A program made the position numbers and the translations under genes. Positions 46,741 to 58,121 of a stretch of DNA of 64,000 bases are shown piece after piece (the stretch's first letter is position 1; every line of letters starts with the position of its first letter). Origin of the DNA: Dipteronia dyeriana (taxonomy: Eukaryota; Streptophyta; Magnoliopsida; Sapindales; Sapindaceae); NCBI GenBank assembly GCA_032871835.1, contig CM065303.1, forward strand, positions 20,648,001-20,712,000. The letters run 5' to 3'. The notes under the pieces were generated by a model. It did no database searches, had not been told where the DNA came from, and worked only from the letters and a program-made list of their open reading frames with translations.

Positions 46741-47692
46741 TTTATATTCTGTGTTATGATTTTATTATATGTTAGACATTTGTTATTATTAATGTTAAAT
46801 TTGAATATAATATTATTAATATCAAATTTGATATAAAAAAATATAAAATAATATATTTGATATAGTAATTTTGTATGTTATTTTAATGTTCAGTTTTATT
46901 TAATATGTTATTTTTATTATTTTATCAATTTAAATTATAAGTGGAATATTTATTATTAATGAATTCATTAAGTTTTTGAAAGAATGGTTTGATTTGATGA
47001 AATAGAATTGAAATATGGTTAAAGTATATTAATATTAAATTATTTTAAATATTTAAAATAAATATATAATGTTATTTTTATAATTAAAAAGAAAAATTAT
47101 TTATTGTTGTATTAAATTTAATATAGTTATATTGTATCAAATTTGGTATATAATATAACTTTTGTTAAATTTGATATAGATTTTTATACCATTTGTTAGA
47201 TTTTAGTATTGACATATTATGTTCAATGAAAGTTTTTTAAACTAAATTTAAAATTTTAATATTGATACACTATTTTAATTCAGCATTAGGGATGCTTTTC
47301 CTGTTCTAATTAAGGACCTTATAGCCTTTGCATTGAAAGCTTTCCAGAAATGGGTTTCGGTGCTAGAAAGAGAGCATAAACCTTTTCTGTTTTTAACTTG
47401 TTACATACAAAGTTGTTCAAAGTAGCAATTATGATCACGGTGGTTTGTTAAATCAAACTCGGGTTGGAGTTTACAATTTTCTTTTCTTCTTTGGCAACAA
47501 CTTTTAGGTTCCATTCCATGTAAATATTAAAATGGGTTGCTTTATTGTCAAACAAAGTACTTCTCTTCACACCATATAATTTACTAAATTCTTATATCAC
47601 TAAAATTACCCCAACCAAATTACTTAAAGATGTTTCCATCTATAACCTTGACCAGACAAGGTTTATCTTAGAATATTTGATGTAACTCATGG
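46741..47692. other. AT-rich intergenic DNA
   Basis: Very AT-rich, with repeated words such as AAATTTGATATA at 46790-47180. No gene or bounded element was found. Confidence 0.6.
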
Positions 47693-47700
47693 GACCTACT

Positions 47701-48080
47701 TAGAGGTGTCCATGGTTCGGTTTCGGTTACGAACCATTGGTTTCGGTTCTGTAAAATGGCCTAACCGTAACCGGAGGGGGACGGTTTGGTTCGGTTACGT
47801 AACCACTGGTTTGGCGGTTACGTTTCGGTTACGGTTGATTTTTTTTTTCAAATGAATTGCCACGTGTCGCAATTCTATTGGTTAGTTTTTTTTTTCTTAA
47901 AATAAAATAAACCACCGGTTTTGAGACGGTTTGTGAGATTGGATAACCGTAACCGAACTGCCGGAGAACCGGTTTCCAACCGGTTTCGTAACCTCGGTTA
48001 CGGTTCGGTTTCGGTTACGGTATTTGGAAGACGGTTTCGGTTCGGTTTCAAACGGTTTAACCGAACCGTGGACACCTCTA
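47701..48080. mobile_element. hAT MITE, 380 bp
   Basis: Terminal inverted repeats TAGAGGTGTCCATGGTTCGG (left) and, in reverse, TAGAGGTGTCCACGGTTCGG (right) differ at one base. The 8-bp duplication GACCTACT is perfect on both sides (47693-47700 and 48081-48088). Both arms are rich in GGTTCGGTTTCGGTTACGG-like subterminal repeats. It has no coding capacity. Confidence 0.95.
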
Positions 48081-48373
48081 GACCTACTGCAATAACATAT
48101 AACATGGTTTGAGTGTTTGACGAGACCTTTCTTCTCCTATTTTGGAGACAAGCCCTTGGAATCATCTTTCATCTTTAATTAATTCTACTTTTCTTTGTAA
48201 ATTTAACCATCACCATCTTGTAGGTTCTTGGAATTCATATAAATACCAAAATGAAATTTAAAATAAATATCACAACTCCAAAAATCTTCATATAAATATA
48301 TAATATTATAATATCAAAACTCCATAAATCTTCATATAAATGAAATTTTAAGACAATTCATAAAATTCTATAA

Positions 48374-48821
48374 GAGCATCTCCGATGTAAATGTGGCTTG
48401 TGAAAAAAAAAATACCACGTAGGATTAATATATATTTTATTAAAAACTCTTCTTCAATGCAACCGTATATATTCAACCTCAAGCTGACGTGACAAAACAA
48501 ACTATTAGACATTGTCAACATGACCGGCTACTTTCTGACGGCCTGTTATACAACCTCTTTTTAGATTGACTCAGCAAACATTTAAAATGGTATTAATATT
48601 TTTTCTATTTTTGGTAAGGAAATAAAATAAAAAAGAAAATAAGAAATAAAATTAGACACATCATTAAAACAAAATGTGTTTTAAACGGAAGTATTGGAGA
48701 CCAAGTTTTAAGTTATCGTCTATCAAGTCTATATTTATACTACATAGGAAGCAAGTCTTTTGATATTGTTGTCCTGTAAACAATAATTCATATACAAGTC
48801 ATTTTTACACCGGAGATACTC
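48374..48821 (+). mobile_element. Tourist-like MITE, first of an inverted pair
   Basis: 448 bp with termini GAGCATCTCCGATGTAAA and, in reverse, GAGTATCTCCGGTGTAAA. It is flanked by TAA on both sides (48371-48373 and 48822-48824). It has no coding capacity. Confidence 0.75.
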
Positions 48822-48919
48822 TAAAATTGTCTTGTGTAGGACACATCATCATGTTATAATCAAATAACGATAATATAAATTAAACAAAAAACAGAAGAAA
48901 CCATTCAGTGAAAAACTAA

Positions 48920-49369
48920 GAGCATCTCCAATACAAAATGGCTTGCATAAGAATTAATGTTGACATGTCAACAATGTCAAGATACTTGCTTCCTATGTGG
49001 TATAAATATGGACTTAATAGACGATCAACTTAAAATTTGGTTTCCAGCGCTTCTGATTAAAACACATTTTGTTTTATTGATGTGTCCAATTTTATTTTCT
49101 ATTTACTTTTTTATTTTATTTTCTTACAAAAAAATAAATGAAAAATTAATGTCAATTTTGAATGTTTACTGAGTCAACCTAAAAAGGGTCGTGCAACAAA
49201 CCGTCTGAAAATGGAAGGTCATGTTGACAGTATCTAATATTTTTTTTGCCATGTTAGTTTGATGTTAAATATGCACAACTATATTAGATAAAGATTTTTT
49301 AATAAAATATCTATTAATCTTACGTGGTATCTCTTTTTTTCACAAGCCACATTTACATCAGAGATACTC
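48920..49369 (-). mobile_element. Tourist-like MITE, inverted partner
   Basis: 450 bp with termini GAGCATCTCCAATAC and, in reverse, GAGTATCTCTGATGTAAA. Its right part read in reverse (GTAAATGTGGCTTGTGAAA) matches the left part of the copy at 48374, so the two are in opposite orientation 98 bases apart. TAA precedes it; the right flank is TAC. Confidence 0.75.
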
Positions 49370-49848
49370 TACGGACGATAAATTAAATAACACAGCTTTT
49401 TACAGACATGAAGTATACTTTTTATGTGAACCTAGACATGTCAAAATCCTTGATGACCATGATTTCTTCTCTGCCCCTCCCTTCTCTCTACAAATGTCTT
49501 GTGCTGTTTTTTCTCTATATATGATGTCTGGTAATACTGGTATGAACCAATTCAGAAGGCTTGTCCAAATAGCTGAAGACTGATAAAGATATTCTACGTT
49601 CCTGGTCATCATAACGTAAAAACCGGTATGATAATCAATCTCTATTTGAGCTAAATCTTTATTTGAGCTAAAATTTAGATTTCCTTAACTATGAATACTC
49701 AATCAATCTCTAAAACCATTATGACAAAATTTCAATAACATGAATCTCAAAAACTTCGTATATCATCAACCAGCCACAATAATAATCTATAAACAAATCA
49801 TTCAAATAGTAAACTAATCTCAAAAATAAAAATCTCCACCCATGCTAA
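49370..49848. other. intergenic, no gene supported
   Basis: A 70-codon open stretch on the minus strand (49612-49400) has no recognised motif or splice context. Otherwise the DNA is AT-rich. Confidence 0.5.
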
Positions 49849-50141
49849 GGGTTCAAAAAATAAATAGTATTTTTTGGAGGTGACATTTCAACACGATCAC
49901 TGCTTTAATAACTTATGTTTAAAAGACACCTATTATAGTGAATGGATAAAAATACCCCCAATAGTTGTTTCACATCAGATTTTTTTCATTCATTTTATAG
50001 TGACAGAGTCGTAAAGTAGAAAGAGAAAGTCTCGTTCAAACCCAGACAATCACTCGAACGGCAACAGAGTGGTGCTACACCGCATTCGGGGGTCGAGTTC
50101 CCCGCCGAGGTCACTGTGGTTGTGCAACCCGGTTAGCTCAT

Positions 50142-50160
50142 GGGGGGGGGGGGGGGGGGG
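50142..50160. repeat. poly-G run
   Basis: About 18-19 consecutive G residues are followed by ATGGGGC. The length is assembly-sensitive. Confidence 0.8.
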
Positions 50161-50214
50161 ATGGGGCAACGCTCCCGGAGTTTTTTTTTCTGGTCAATAC
50201 TTAAAAGACTCGAA

Positions 50215-50610
50215 ATGTAAAAAAAAAATATTCTCGATTTTAACTAAACCAATTTTTTCAAAAAAATATTCTTGATTATTTGAAAAATATGTTCGATTCT
50301 CTCAAAAAAATCCTCGATTCTTTCTAATATATGCTCGATTTCGCTACAAATATACTAGATTTAACTAAACCAAATTTTCTAAGAAAAATTCTCGATCCTT
50401 TGAAAAAAATTATCGATCTTTTGAAAAATATTCCCCGATCCTAATTCTTGATCCTTTGAAAAAATTCTTGATCCTTTGAAAAAAATTCTCGATCCCTTGA
50501 AAAATTCTCAATCCTTTGACAAATGCTCGATTCTTTTAAAAATGAGCTCGATCATATTAAAAAAAATGCTCGATTTGGCTACAAATATACTCAGTTTAAC
50601 TAAACCATAT
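50215..50610. repeat. degenerate ~20-bp minisatellite in MULE copy 1
   Basis: Units such as TTCTCGATCCTTTGAAAAAA recur about 15-18 times with many substitutions. The core TCGATCC and the A-run correspond to the arrays at 53385 and 56560. Confidence 0.8.
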
Positions 50611-50975
50611 TTTCAAAAATAAAATGTTTATACATGTTCACACAAAGACCGAATAACAAATCATAACGAATGAATATATTGTTAAATCACAGATAAATAT
50701 ATAAAAATACATAAACGAAGATTACAAATATATGTTATCTTCTTGTACATAATCTGGAGAGAGACAAGTTTTTTGGAGAGAGACAAGTTTTTTGGAGAGA
50801 GAGGAGTTATCGTTTTTAAAGTGCAGATGGAAACACTAAGAATAAAAAATAGATTATTTAAGGGCAATTTAGATAGATCACCATAATAGATGTTTTTTAA
50901 ACTTAAGTTATTAAAACGGTAACATTATTGTAAAGAAAAAAAAAATTGCCTCACAATTTCCACCCCCTAGGCTAA

Positions 50976-52270
50976 TCCAAAAGCCTCAATTAGCAAGAAG
51001 CTTCAAAAACAAGTAAACCTGAAACATAACTGACACATTTAATTTGCAAGAATATAAAACAAAACAAACAATAAAAAATTATTTAAAAAAAAAAAAAAAG
51101 ACTATCGATCTTAAGAAGAACCCGATGATGATGAACCTAGGGTTTAATTCTAATATTACAATTGATTTATTGATAAAGTAAGAGTAGGGTTTTTCAGTGG
51201 ATACTAAATGCAACGTAATTTTCAATAGAAAAATAAAAAAAGGAGTTACGTTGAATGCAGAGATTTGTAATCGAAACTGTTGAGCTCGAGAAAAAACGCT
51301 AAGAACATTTGTTTACAACAACAAAACAAAAAACGTTTCTTCATCGATTTCAGATTTTGAACATATTTTGGCCGGTTTCAGATCTAGCGCTTCGATTGGA
51401 GCAATGGATGGCCAATCCCCATAGTACCCACATAAGTGACATAACCCACATTTATTGTTAGAACTTAGAAGTAATTATAATTTTATTTTATCAATTTTTT
51501 TTTTAAATTTATTTATTATATGGGCTAATTGCAATAACATAATAACACTCGACTTTAGGTAAAATTACACGCAGCGACAAGTTTTCCTTTAATTGCACAA
51601 ACACTCATGGACTCAGTTGAGTGTTATATTGGCTAATTTCTTATTTAATCTTTAGTGAACAAGTATTAAGTGCTTATTTGGTTGAGTTTTTTATTGTCTC
51701 AAAAGGTCTACAAATATCTATTGAGGTTTTTTAGAGATGTTCGGATGAGCTTTTGAGATCAACTATTTTAAATTAAGTAGATACCAGTAGAGTTTAAACT
51801 TCTACTAATCAAAAGCTCATAGGAAAATGTTTCTCTAAATAAACATTTTTTTGTTAAGTCTACCAACTAAACAACTATGCTTTTTTTCTTTTCAAAAACT
51901 CTATTTGTAATCACCAATAGAAGTTTTTTAAAAATCTAACCAAACAAGCTCTAAATTTTATTTGTATTTGTTAAAAGTTAATGTAAAAAGACATAATGAA
52001 TAATAACCACATCATTATCTCTATTCATTGATTTGAACATCCCCTTTGTTTATTTTCTCCTTTCATTTATATTCTTTCTCACATAACTTCTCTCTCATGG
52101 AACTTCAAACAAACCTCAAGTTCTTCACATTTTCTGAGACGTATTTTAAATTTAACATTTATATTTTTTTTTAAGTCATAAAAATTGTTGCTACTTGAAA
52201 GAAAGAAATAATGATATTAAAATTAGGTTTAAGTTTTATTTCCTTTTAGCCTTTGTCATAAGAGCTTACG
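50976..52270. other. intergenic, no gene supported
   Basis: AT-rich with scattered A and T runs. The 51270-51420 stretch is less AT-rich and resembles an untranslated leader, but no following gene is present. Confidence 0.5.
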
Positions 52271-53065
52271 TTTTACAGGGGTGTATTGGTTCATGATTTT
52301 ATTAGATAATTTTAGGAAGTAAAAGTCTATTGGTATTGAATTGAGACTTTTTAACAAGTTAGATAAATCTGGTGGTATTCATTTAAGAATTTTAAGATTT
52401 TTTTTAAGAGTCCATATTGTCTTGTGGTATTGGATACAAAATTTTAAGAGGTATCAATTGTCTGGTGGCATTCGATTGAGATCAAGATTTGTAGAATTTC
52501 ATGACAAAATGGACTATCCAGATTTTTTGACGATTTTTATAAATAGCGAGACCTCAAAATTGTCTTGTTATCTCCCATAATACTTTTTAGACTTTTTCTC
52601 TCGTACTAGGCTTCTCAAATTGCTTTGCAATTCTCATCTCATCTCAAACTGCTCTGCAATTCTCATCTTAAGAAAAAAATAATAATAAGAGAGGTGGGGT
52701 TGTTTGATTTGGCGGATATATTGCATAGGTATGGTGAGAACATGGATACATGTCAATTCGTGGGTACTTGCTCATCATCCGGCGGCGGATATGGTGATCT
52801 TCAAGCCTTAGCTCGAGAACTCCTCCATAGACAAATGTCTCCATCACCACCTAGTTCAATGTAATGCACCGATTCTTTGTCATCTCCATCTCTCTCCAAA
52901 TGAGAACTAGTTCTGACCCTTTTTATTAACAACATATATATACTTGCTGCATAATTGTGTCTATGAAATACTAGCAAGGGAGCTAAATTAATTATTTTCA
53001 TGTTTTTCAATGAGCAAGTAATAACTGATAGTCTTTATATATTAAATTTTTGGTATTATTTTTTA

Positions 53066-54593
53066 GGGGTCAAAAATTAAATAACAATTTTTGGAGGTGG
53101 TATTTCAACATTGTTACTGATTTAATAACTTATGTTTAAAAGGAACCTATTATGGTGAACGGACAAAAATGCCCTCAACAGTTGTTCCATCAGAGTCTTT
53201 CATTCATTTTTTACAGTGAGAGTTTTGAAATAGAGAGAAAGTTTCGTTGAAACTCAGGCGCTATGCAGACGCATTCGGGGGTCGTCAGAGCTTTTTTTTT
53301 CTGGTCTGTACTTAAAAGGCTCGAAACCTTTACTAAAAAACTTACTCGATTTAACTAAACCAATTTTTGATCTGTTGTGTGTTGATAAAAGCTCGAAATC
53401 TTTCCAAAAAAACTGGGAAATAGTCACAAAAATAAAAGCTCGAACCAATAGAAAAAAAGCTCGAATCAATAGAAAAAAAGCTCGAACTAATAGAAAAAAG
53501 CTCGGACCAATGCAAAAAAAGCTCGAACCAATGAAAAAAAAGCTAGGACCAATACAAAAAAAAACTCGAAATCTTTCCAAAAAAGCTCGAAAAAAGTCAA
53601 AAAAATAAAAGCTCGAACCAATACAAAAAAAGCTCGAACCAATGGAAAAAAAGCTCGAACCAATGGAAAAAAAGCTTGGACCAATACAAAAAAAGCTCGA
53701 AATATTTCCAAAAAAGCTCGGAAATAGTCAACAAAATAAAAGCTCGAACCAATACAAAAAAAACTCGAACCAATGGAAAAAAAGCTTGGACCAATACAAA
53801 AAAATCTCGAAATCTTTCCAAAAAAGATCGGAAATAGTCAAAAAAATAAAAGCTCGAACCAATACAAAAAAAGCTCGGACCAATACAAAAAAAACTCGAA
53901 CTAATGGAAAAAAAGCTTGGACCAATACAAAAAAGGCTCGAATCAATACAAAAAAACTCGAATTCTTTCCAAAAAATCTCGAAAAGCTTGGACCAATACA
54001 AAAAAATCTCGAAATCTTTCCAAAAAAGATCGAAAATAGTCAAAAAAATAAAAGCTCGAACCAATACAAAAAAAGCTCGGACCAATACAAAAAAAACTCG
54101 AACTAATGGAAAAAAAGCTTGGACCAATACAAAAAAGGCTCGAATCAATACAAAAAAAACTCGAATTCTTTCCAAAAAAACTAACAAATAATCAAAAAAA
54201 TAAAAGCTCGGAATATTAAAAAAAAGCTCGAACTATTAGAAAAAAAGTTTGAACCAATAGAAAAAAAGTTCGAAAAAAAATGAAAAAAAATGTCAGAAAA
54301 AAATAAAAATAAAATCATACAAATTCTGGAAACTACATGTTCATATACGAATTGATACATTGTTAAACCAGTCACAAATATATGAAAGAAAATAAGGAGA
54401 ATGATTTTCAGATAACGTTTTTAGAAAGAGAAGATAACTTTTCATTTTTAAAGTGTAGATGGAAGCACAAAGATAAATTTTAAGGGCAATTTGGGTAGTT
54501 CACCGTAATAGGTGCCTTTTAAACATAAGTTATTAAACTGGTAACATCATTACAATACGACAAAAAAAAGGTGACATTCCTTACCATTTCCAC
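53066..54593. mobile_element. non-autonomous MULE copy 2 with perfect 9-bp TSD
   Basis: The element starts GGGGTCAAAAATT and ends TTACCATTTCCAC. Both sides carry TATTTTTTA (53057-53065 and 54594-54602), the 9-bp duplication diagnostic for Mutator-like elements. The two arms share long inverted similarity, including TTTAATAACTTATGTTTAAA. The interior is almost wholly minisatellite. Left-arm similarity to 56103-56240 places it in the family of the large MULE. Confidence 0.88.
53385..54290. repeat. ~22-bp minisatellite in MULE copy 2
   Basis: About 40 units of the type AAAAAAGCTCGAACCAATAC are present. Higher-order blocks are marked by CTCGAAATCTTTCCAAAAAA and ATAGTCAAAAAAATAAAAGC, recurring near 53390, 53565, 53700, 53810 and 54010. 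Open frames across it on either strand are products of the repeat, not genes. Confidence 0.92.
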
Positions 54594-54857
54594 TATTTTT
54601 TATTCGTAGTTTATTCTCCTTTTGAAAAACATATACTAGGTGAAATTCAGATTTTTATTTGATCTTGTAGGCTTTTCATCGATTTAAATCTTCATATTCC
54701 AATTACTTCTTGAGCACATAAAATTTCTATACTTTGATTTGGGCACAATTTACTACTAGAGAAAGAAGAATAAATAGAGAAGTTGATCCATTTATAAGAT
54801 GAGTTACTAGGACCCATATTAAAAAAAAAGTCCAAAAAATCTATAAATAAAGTCTAA

Positions 54858-55122
54858 GGAGCCGTTTGTTATGAGGTAATATGATTATTGGAAAAGTGAA
54901 ACCCGGTAATGTGATTACTGGGAAAGTTGTGTGCATGTGTTTGGTTGTGTATGAGAATATTATATCGAATTTCTGGGAATATTAAGTAACAGTGTTTGGT
55001 TGTACATGGGAATTTATTTTTTATTTTTTATTAAAAACTAAAAAAATTTAAAAAATAAAAATTAAAGTCGTTCTATATGCTTAAAAAAAATTACCCATAT
55101 CCATTTCTCAATTTTTTTTCTT

Positions 55123-55159
<37 letters not shown>

Positions 55160-55722
55160 CAGATCGCCGTCGTCCTTGCCTCCAGATCGTTGTTGTCGCC
55201 TCTAGCCCGTCGTCTTCTTCATCCAAGCCCGTCGTCGTCACCGTTGTCTTTGAAGTCTGCTGTCGTCGTCGAAGCCCGCTGCCGTCGTCGAAGCTCGATG
55301 TCGTCGTCGAAGCTCGCCGTCGTCTTTGAAGCTCGCCGTCGCCGTCGTCGTCGTCCTCATCGAATCTCGCCTTCGTAGTCGTCATCATCGAGCAAACCCA
55401 GATCTTGTTTATTCATACTTGCTGCAATTTTTTTTTTCTTTTTGTGTTTGTGGTGGTGTTTGAGATGCTGATTTGTTAATGTTTTCATATAAGATTATTT
55501 GTGAGTTATGATTATGTTTTGATGAAGATGAAGTTGTATTGTTTAGTCAATGCAAGTTAGGTTTTGAATTCTGAAAATGTAATGTTTGGATAGTGAGAAA
55601 ATGTAAGAAAATAAAAGAATAAAACTGAAAATTGAAAAAGTTAAGGATTAGGGATTTGAGTGAAATGAAACTGGGGATTTTTGGTGTTATTTTTCAGAAC
55701 TATCGCGAAGAATAAAGATTAA

Positions 55723-55763
<41 letters not shown>

Positions 55764-55973
55764 AATGAGAGAGGGTCCCGCGGTGGGAATCAAATGAATG
55801 GTAATCTGAAACCCACCTATTGATATGGGAATCACATTACCCCTCTAGAGGGTAATGTGATTCCTATGGGATTCATATTCCCGGGAAATAAAAAACCCAA
55901 ACCTATTACCGAACATGAGAATGCTTTGAGATTCTCATTCCCATACAAAGATGCCACTATACCAAACGGCCCC
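54858..55973. mobile_element. Tourist-like element, 1.1 kb
   Basis: Termini GGAGCCGTTTGTTATGAGG and, in reverse, GGGGCCGTTTGGTATAGTGG are flanked by TAA on both sides (54855-54857 and 55974-55976). Inside are a CT microsatellite (about 55126-55155), a GTC/GCC-rich stretch with repeated GTCGTCGAAGC (55160-55380) and a TA run (55728-55760). No transposase is present. Confidence 0.8.
55160..55385. repeat. GTC-rich degenerate repeat
   Basis: CGTCGTCGAAGCTCGCCGTCGTC-like words (15-20 bp) repeat irregularly. The GC content contrasts sharply with the surroundings. Frames on either strand give low-complexity Arg/Ser or Asp/Thr peptides and are not taken as genes. Confidence 0.75.
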
Positions 55974-56326
55974 TAAAAGCTCTTTCAGAATCTTGAAAGC
56001 CTAGTTCATATAATCCTAATAGTCTTTAAAATCATAAAAATCATAAAAATCTATAAAATCTTTACATCCCAAAATTGTCTATTAAAATTCCAATCTTATA
56101 CAGGGGTCAAATTTTTTTTGGCACTATTTGAGGGGTATGTTGTGCAAATATCACAACTTTACTAATGTATGTTTAAAAGGCACCAAAAGAGCATTTGAGA
56201 CAAAAATACCCCGAAATATTTTAACAGTGAGGAAGTTGTCGTTTTCAAAGTTAGAGAGAAGCAACAGTCAAACTGACGGGAAACTAATCGACGGTGAAGT
56301 GACCGGAAGAGCTGCGATTGACAAAG

Positions 56327-58121
56327 GTAAGATTGATTATTTTTTCTCGTTTTTGTTGTTGTTAACTTGCCTTACATGTTAGAATTGAGTTTTGTTGATA
56401 GGAATTGTAGAAACCGGTTAAAATAGAGAATTGTGAATGGTTGTGGTTTAGGTTAGGGTTTGTAATTTGGTTGAATATCAGTTGAGGAAGAAGAAATCTG
56501 GGTTTTTGAGACCTTTTTCAAGAAAATAGAGCTTATTTGATTAGTCGAGCTATTTTTGTCGTGAAAAACAAGTGTTGGTAGATCTAGGTTTTTGGAAAAG
56601 GAATCGAGCTTTTTTAAAAAAGAATCGAGCTTTTTAAAAAAAGAATCGAGCCATTTTGAAAAGGATCGAGCTTTTTTGAATAGGTTTCGAGCTTTTTTGA
56701 ATATGTTTGAACTGATTTAGAATTAGATCGAGCGTATTTGAAAGGGATCAAGCTTTTTTGAAAAGGGATCGAGCTTATTTTAAAAAGGATCGAGCTTTTT
56801 TAAAAAGGGATCGAGCTTTTTTAAAAGGTATCGAGCCTTTTTGAAAGGGATCGAGCCTTTTTGAAAAGGAATCGAGCTTTTTTGAATATGTTTCGATTTT
56901 TTTTGAATAAGTTCGAGCTGTTTTTGAATTGGATCGAGCCTATTTGAAAGGGATTGAGCTTTTTTGAAAAGGGATCGAGACTTTTTTAATAGGGATCGAG
57001 CTTTTTTAAAAAGGGGTGGAGGTTATTTTGAAAGGGATCGAGCTTTTTTTTAAAGGGATCGAGTCTTTTGAAAGGGATCGAGCCTTTTTGAAAGGAATCG
57101 AGCCTTTTTGAAAGGAATCGAGCCTTTTTGATAAGGAATCGAGCTTTTTTGAAAAGGGATCGAGGATTTTTGAAAGGGATCGAGCTTTTTTGAAAAGGGA
57201 TCGAGGCTTTTTGAAAGGGATCGATCATTTTTGAAAAGGAATCGAGCTTTTTTGAATATGTTTCGAGCTGTTTTTGAATTGGATCGAGCCTATTTGAAAG
57301 GGATTGAGCTTTTTTGAAAAGGGATCGAGACTATTTTAAGAGGGATCGAGCTTTTTAAAAAAAGGGTAAAGGCAATTATGAAAGGGATCTAGATTTTTTG
57401 AAAGGGATCGAGCCTTTTTGATAAGGAATCGAGCTTTTTTGAAAAGGGATCGAGGCTTTTTGAAAGGGATCGAGCTTTTTTGAAAAGGGATCGAGGCTTT
57501 TTGAAAGGGATCGAGCATTTTTGAAAAGGAATCGAGCTTTTTTGAATATGTTTCGAGCTGTTTTTGAATTGGATCGAGCCTATTTGAAAGGGATTGAGCT
57601 TTTTTGAAAAGGGATCGAAACTTTTTTAAGAGGGATCGAGCTTTTTAAAAAAAGGGTAAAGGCAATTATGAAAGGGATCTAGCTTTTTTTAAAGGGATCG
57701 AGCCTTTTTGAAAGGGATCGAGCCTTTTTGAAAGGGATCGAGCCTTTTTGAAAGGGATCGACCCTTTTTGATAAGGGATCGAGCTTTTTCGAAAAGGGAT
57801 CGAGCCTTTTTGGAAAGGAATCGAGCTTTTTTGAATATGTTTCGAGCTGTTTTTGAAAGGGATCGAGACTTTTTGAAAGGGATCGAGACTTTTTGAAAGG
57901 GATCGAGCCTTTTTAAAAAGGGATCGAGCCTTTTTGAAAAGGGATCGAGCCTTTTTGAAAAGGATCGAGCCTTTTTGAAAAGGATCGAGCCTTTTTGAAA
58001 AGGATCGAGCCTTTTTGAAAAGGAATCGAGACTTTTTGTAAAGCAATCGAGCTGTTTTGAAAGGGATCGAGCTTTTTAATAAAATTTTATCTAATGATGT
58101 TGTATTTCTGTTACATTGCAG
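56327..58121 (+). other. predicted 5' UTR intron of the MULE Ulp1-like gene
   Basis: The donor CAAAG|GTAAGATTG at 56326/56327 and the acceptor TTACATTGCAG|ATG at 58121/58122 have good plant splice signals, and the acceptor abuts the ATG of the DUF1985 frame. The 1.8 kb between is mostly minisatellite. The intron is inferred; no transcript evidence is available here. Confidence 0.55.
56560..58080. repeat. ~21-bp minisatellite array in the large MULE
   Basis: Roughly 65-70 units of the type GGGATCGAGCCTTTTTGAAA are present. A variant block TTTGAATATGTTTCGAGCTG starts at 56881, 57251, 57541 and about 57831, giving higher-order spacings of about 370, 290 and 290 bp. Read in reverse, the unit (AAAAAGGCTCGATCCC) matches the cores of the arrays at 50215 and 53385. 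Repeat-derived open frames here are not genes. Confidence 0.95.

Larger units (their letters stand above)
49849..50966. mobile_element. non-autonomous MULE copy 1
   Basis: Long terminal regions match those of the MULE at 53066. The left arm has ATAACTTATGTTTAAAAG.CACC near 49909, and the right arm is its inverted counterpart near 50890-50930. The flanks CCATGCTAA and CTAGGCTAA agree at 7 of 9 positions, compatible with an aged 9-bp Mutator duplication. The interior holds a G run at 50142-50160 and a minisatellite. It has no coding capacity. Confidence 0.75.
52275..56102. mobile_element. possible older element whose right arm was hit by the MULE at 56103
   Basis: The left sequence GTGTATTGGTTCATGATTTT...AGATAATTTTAGGAAGTAAA (52281-52324) resembles the reverse of 56040-56101 (GTATAAGATTGGAATTTTAA...GACAATTTTGGGATGTAAA). 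If these are terminal repeats, an older element was later split by the MULE at 53066, the Tourist-like element at 54858 and the large MULE at 56103. No target duplication can be tested. A weak open frame at 52625-52864 inside it is not assigned. Confidence 0.35.

Noticed and set aside
49400..49612. 70-codon minus-strand frame
   Set aside because: No recognised motif, splice signal or neighbouring exon; length is within chance for this composition.
52625..52864. 79-codon plus-strand frame with DLADILHRYGENMDT
   Set aside because: Somewhat coding-like, but no family recognised and it lies within a likely noncoding element; not supported as a gene.
53597..54187. Long Phe/Leu-rich open frame on the minus strand (and Lys-rich frames on plus)
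   Set aside because: It is generated by the 22-bp minisatellite in MULE copy 2; repeats of this composition are open in several frames on both strands.
55062..55388. Arg/Thr/Asp-rich frame on the minus strand
   Set aside because: Low-complexity translation of the GTC-rich repeat and CT microsatellite inside a Tourist-like element.
57666..58046. Ser/Lys/Phe repeat open frame on the minus strand
   Set aside because: It is a by-product of the 21-bp minisatellite in the large MULE, with no start context or recognised domain.
56560..58080. Possible CRISPR-like array of regularly spaced repeats
   Set aside because: Units are directly tandem without unique spacers, the host is a plant and no cas genes are present; it is a minisatellite.
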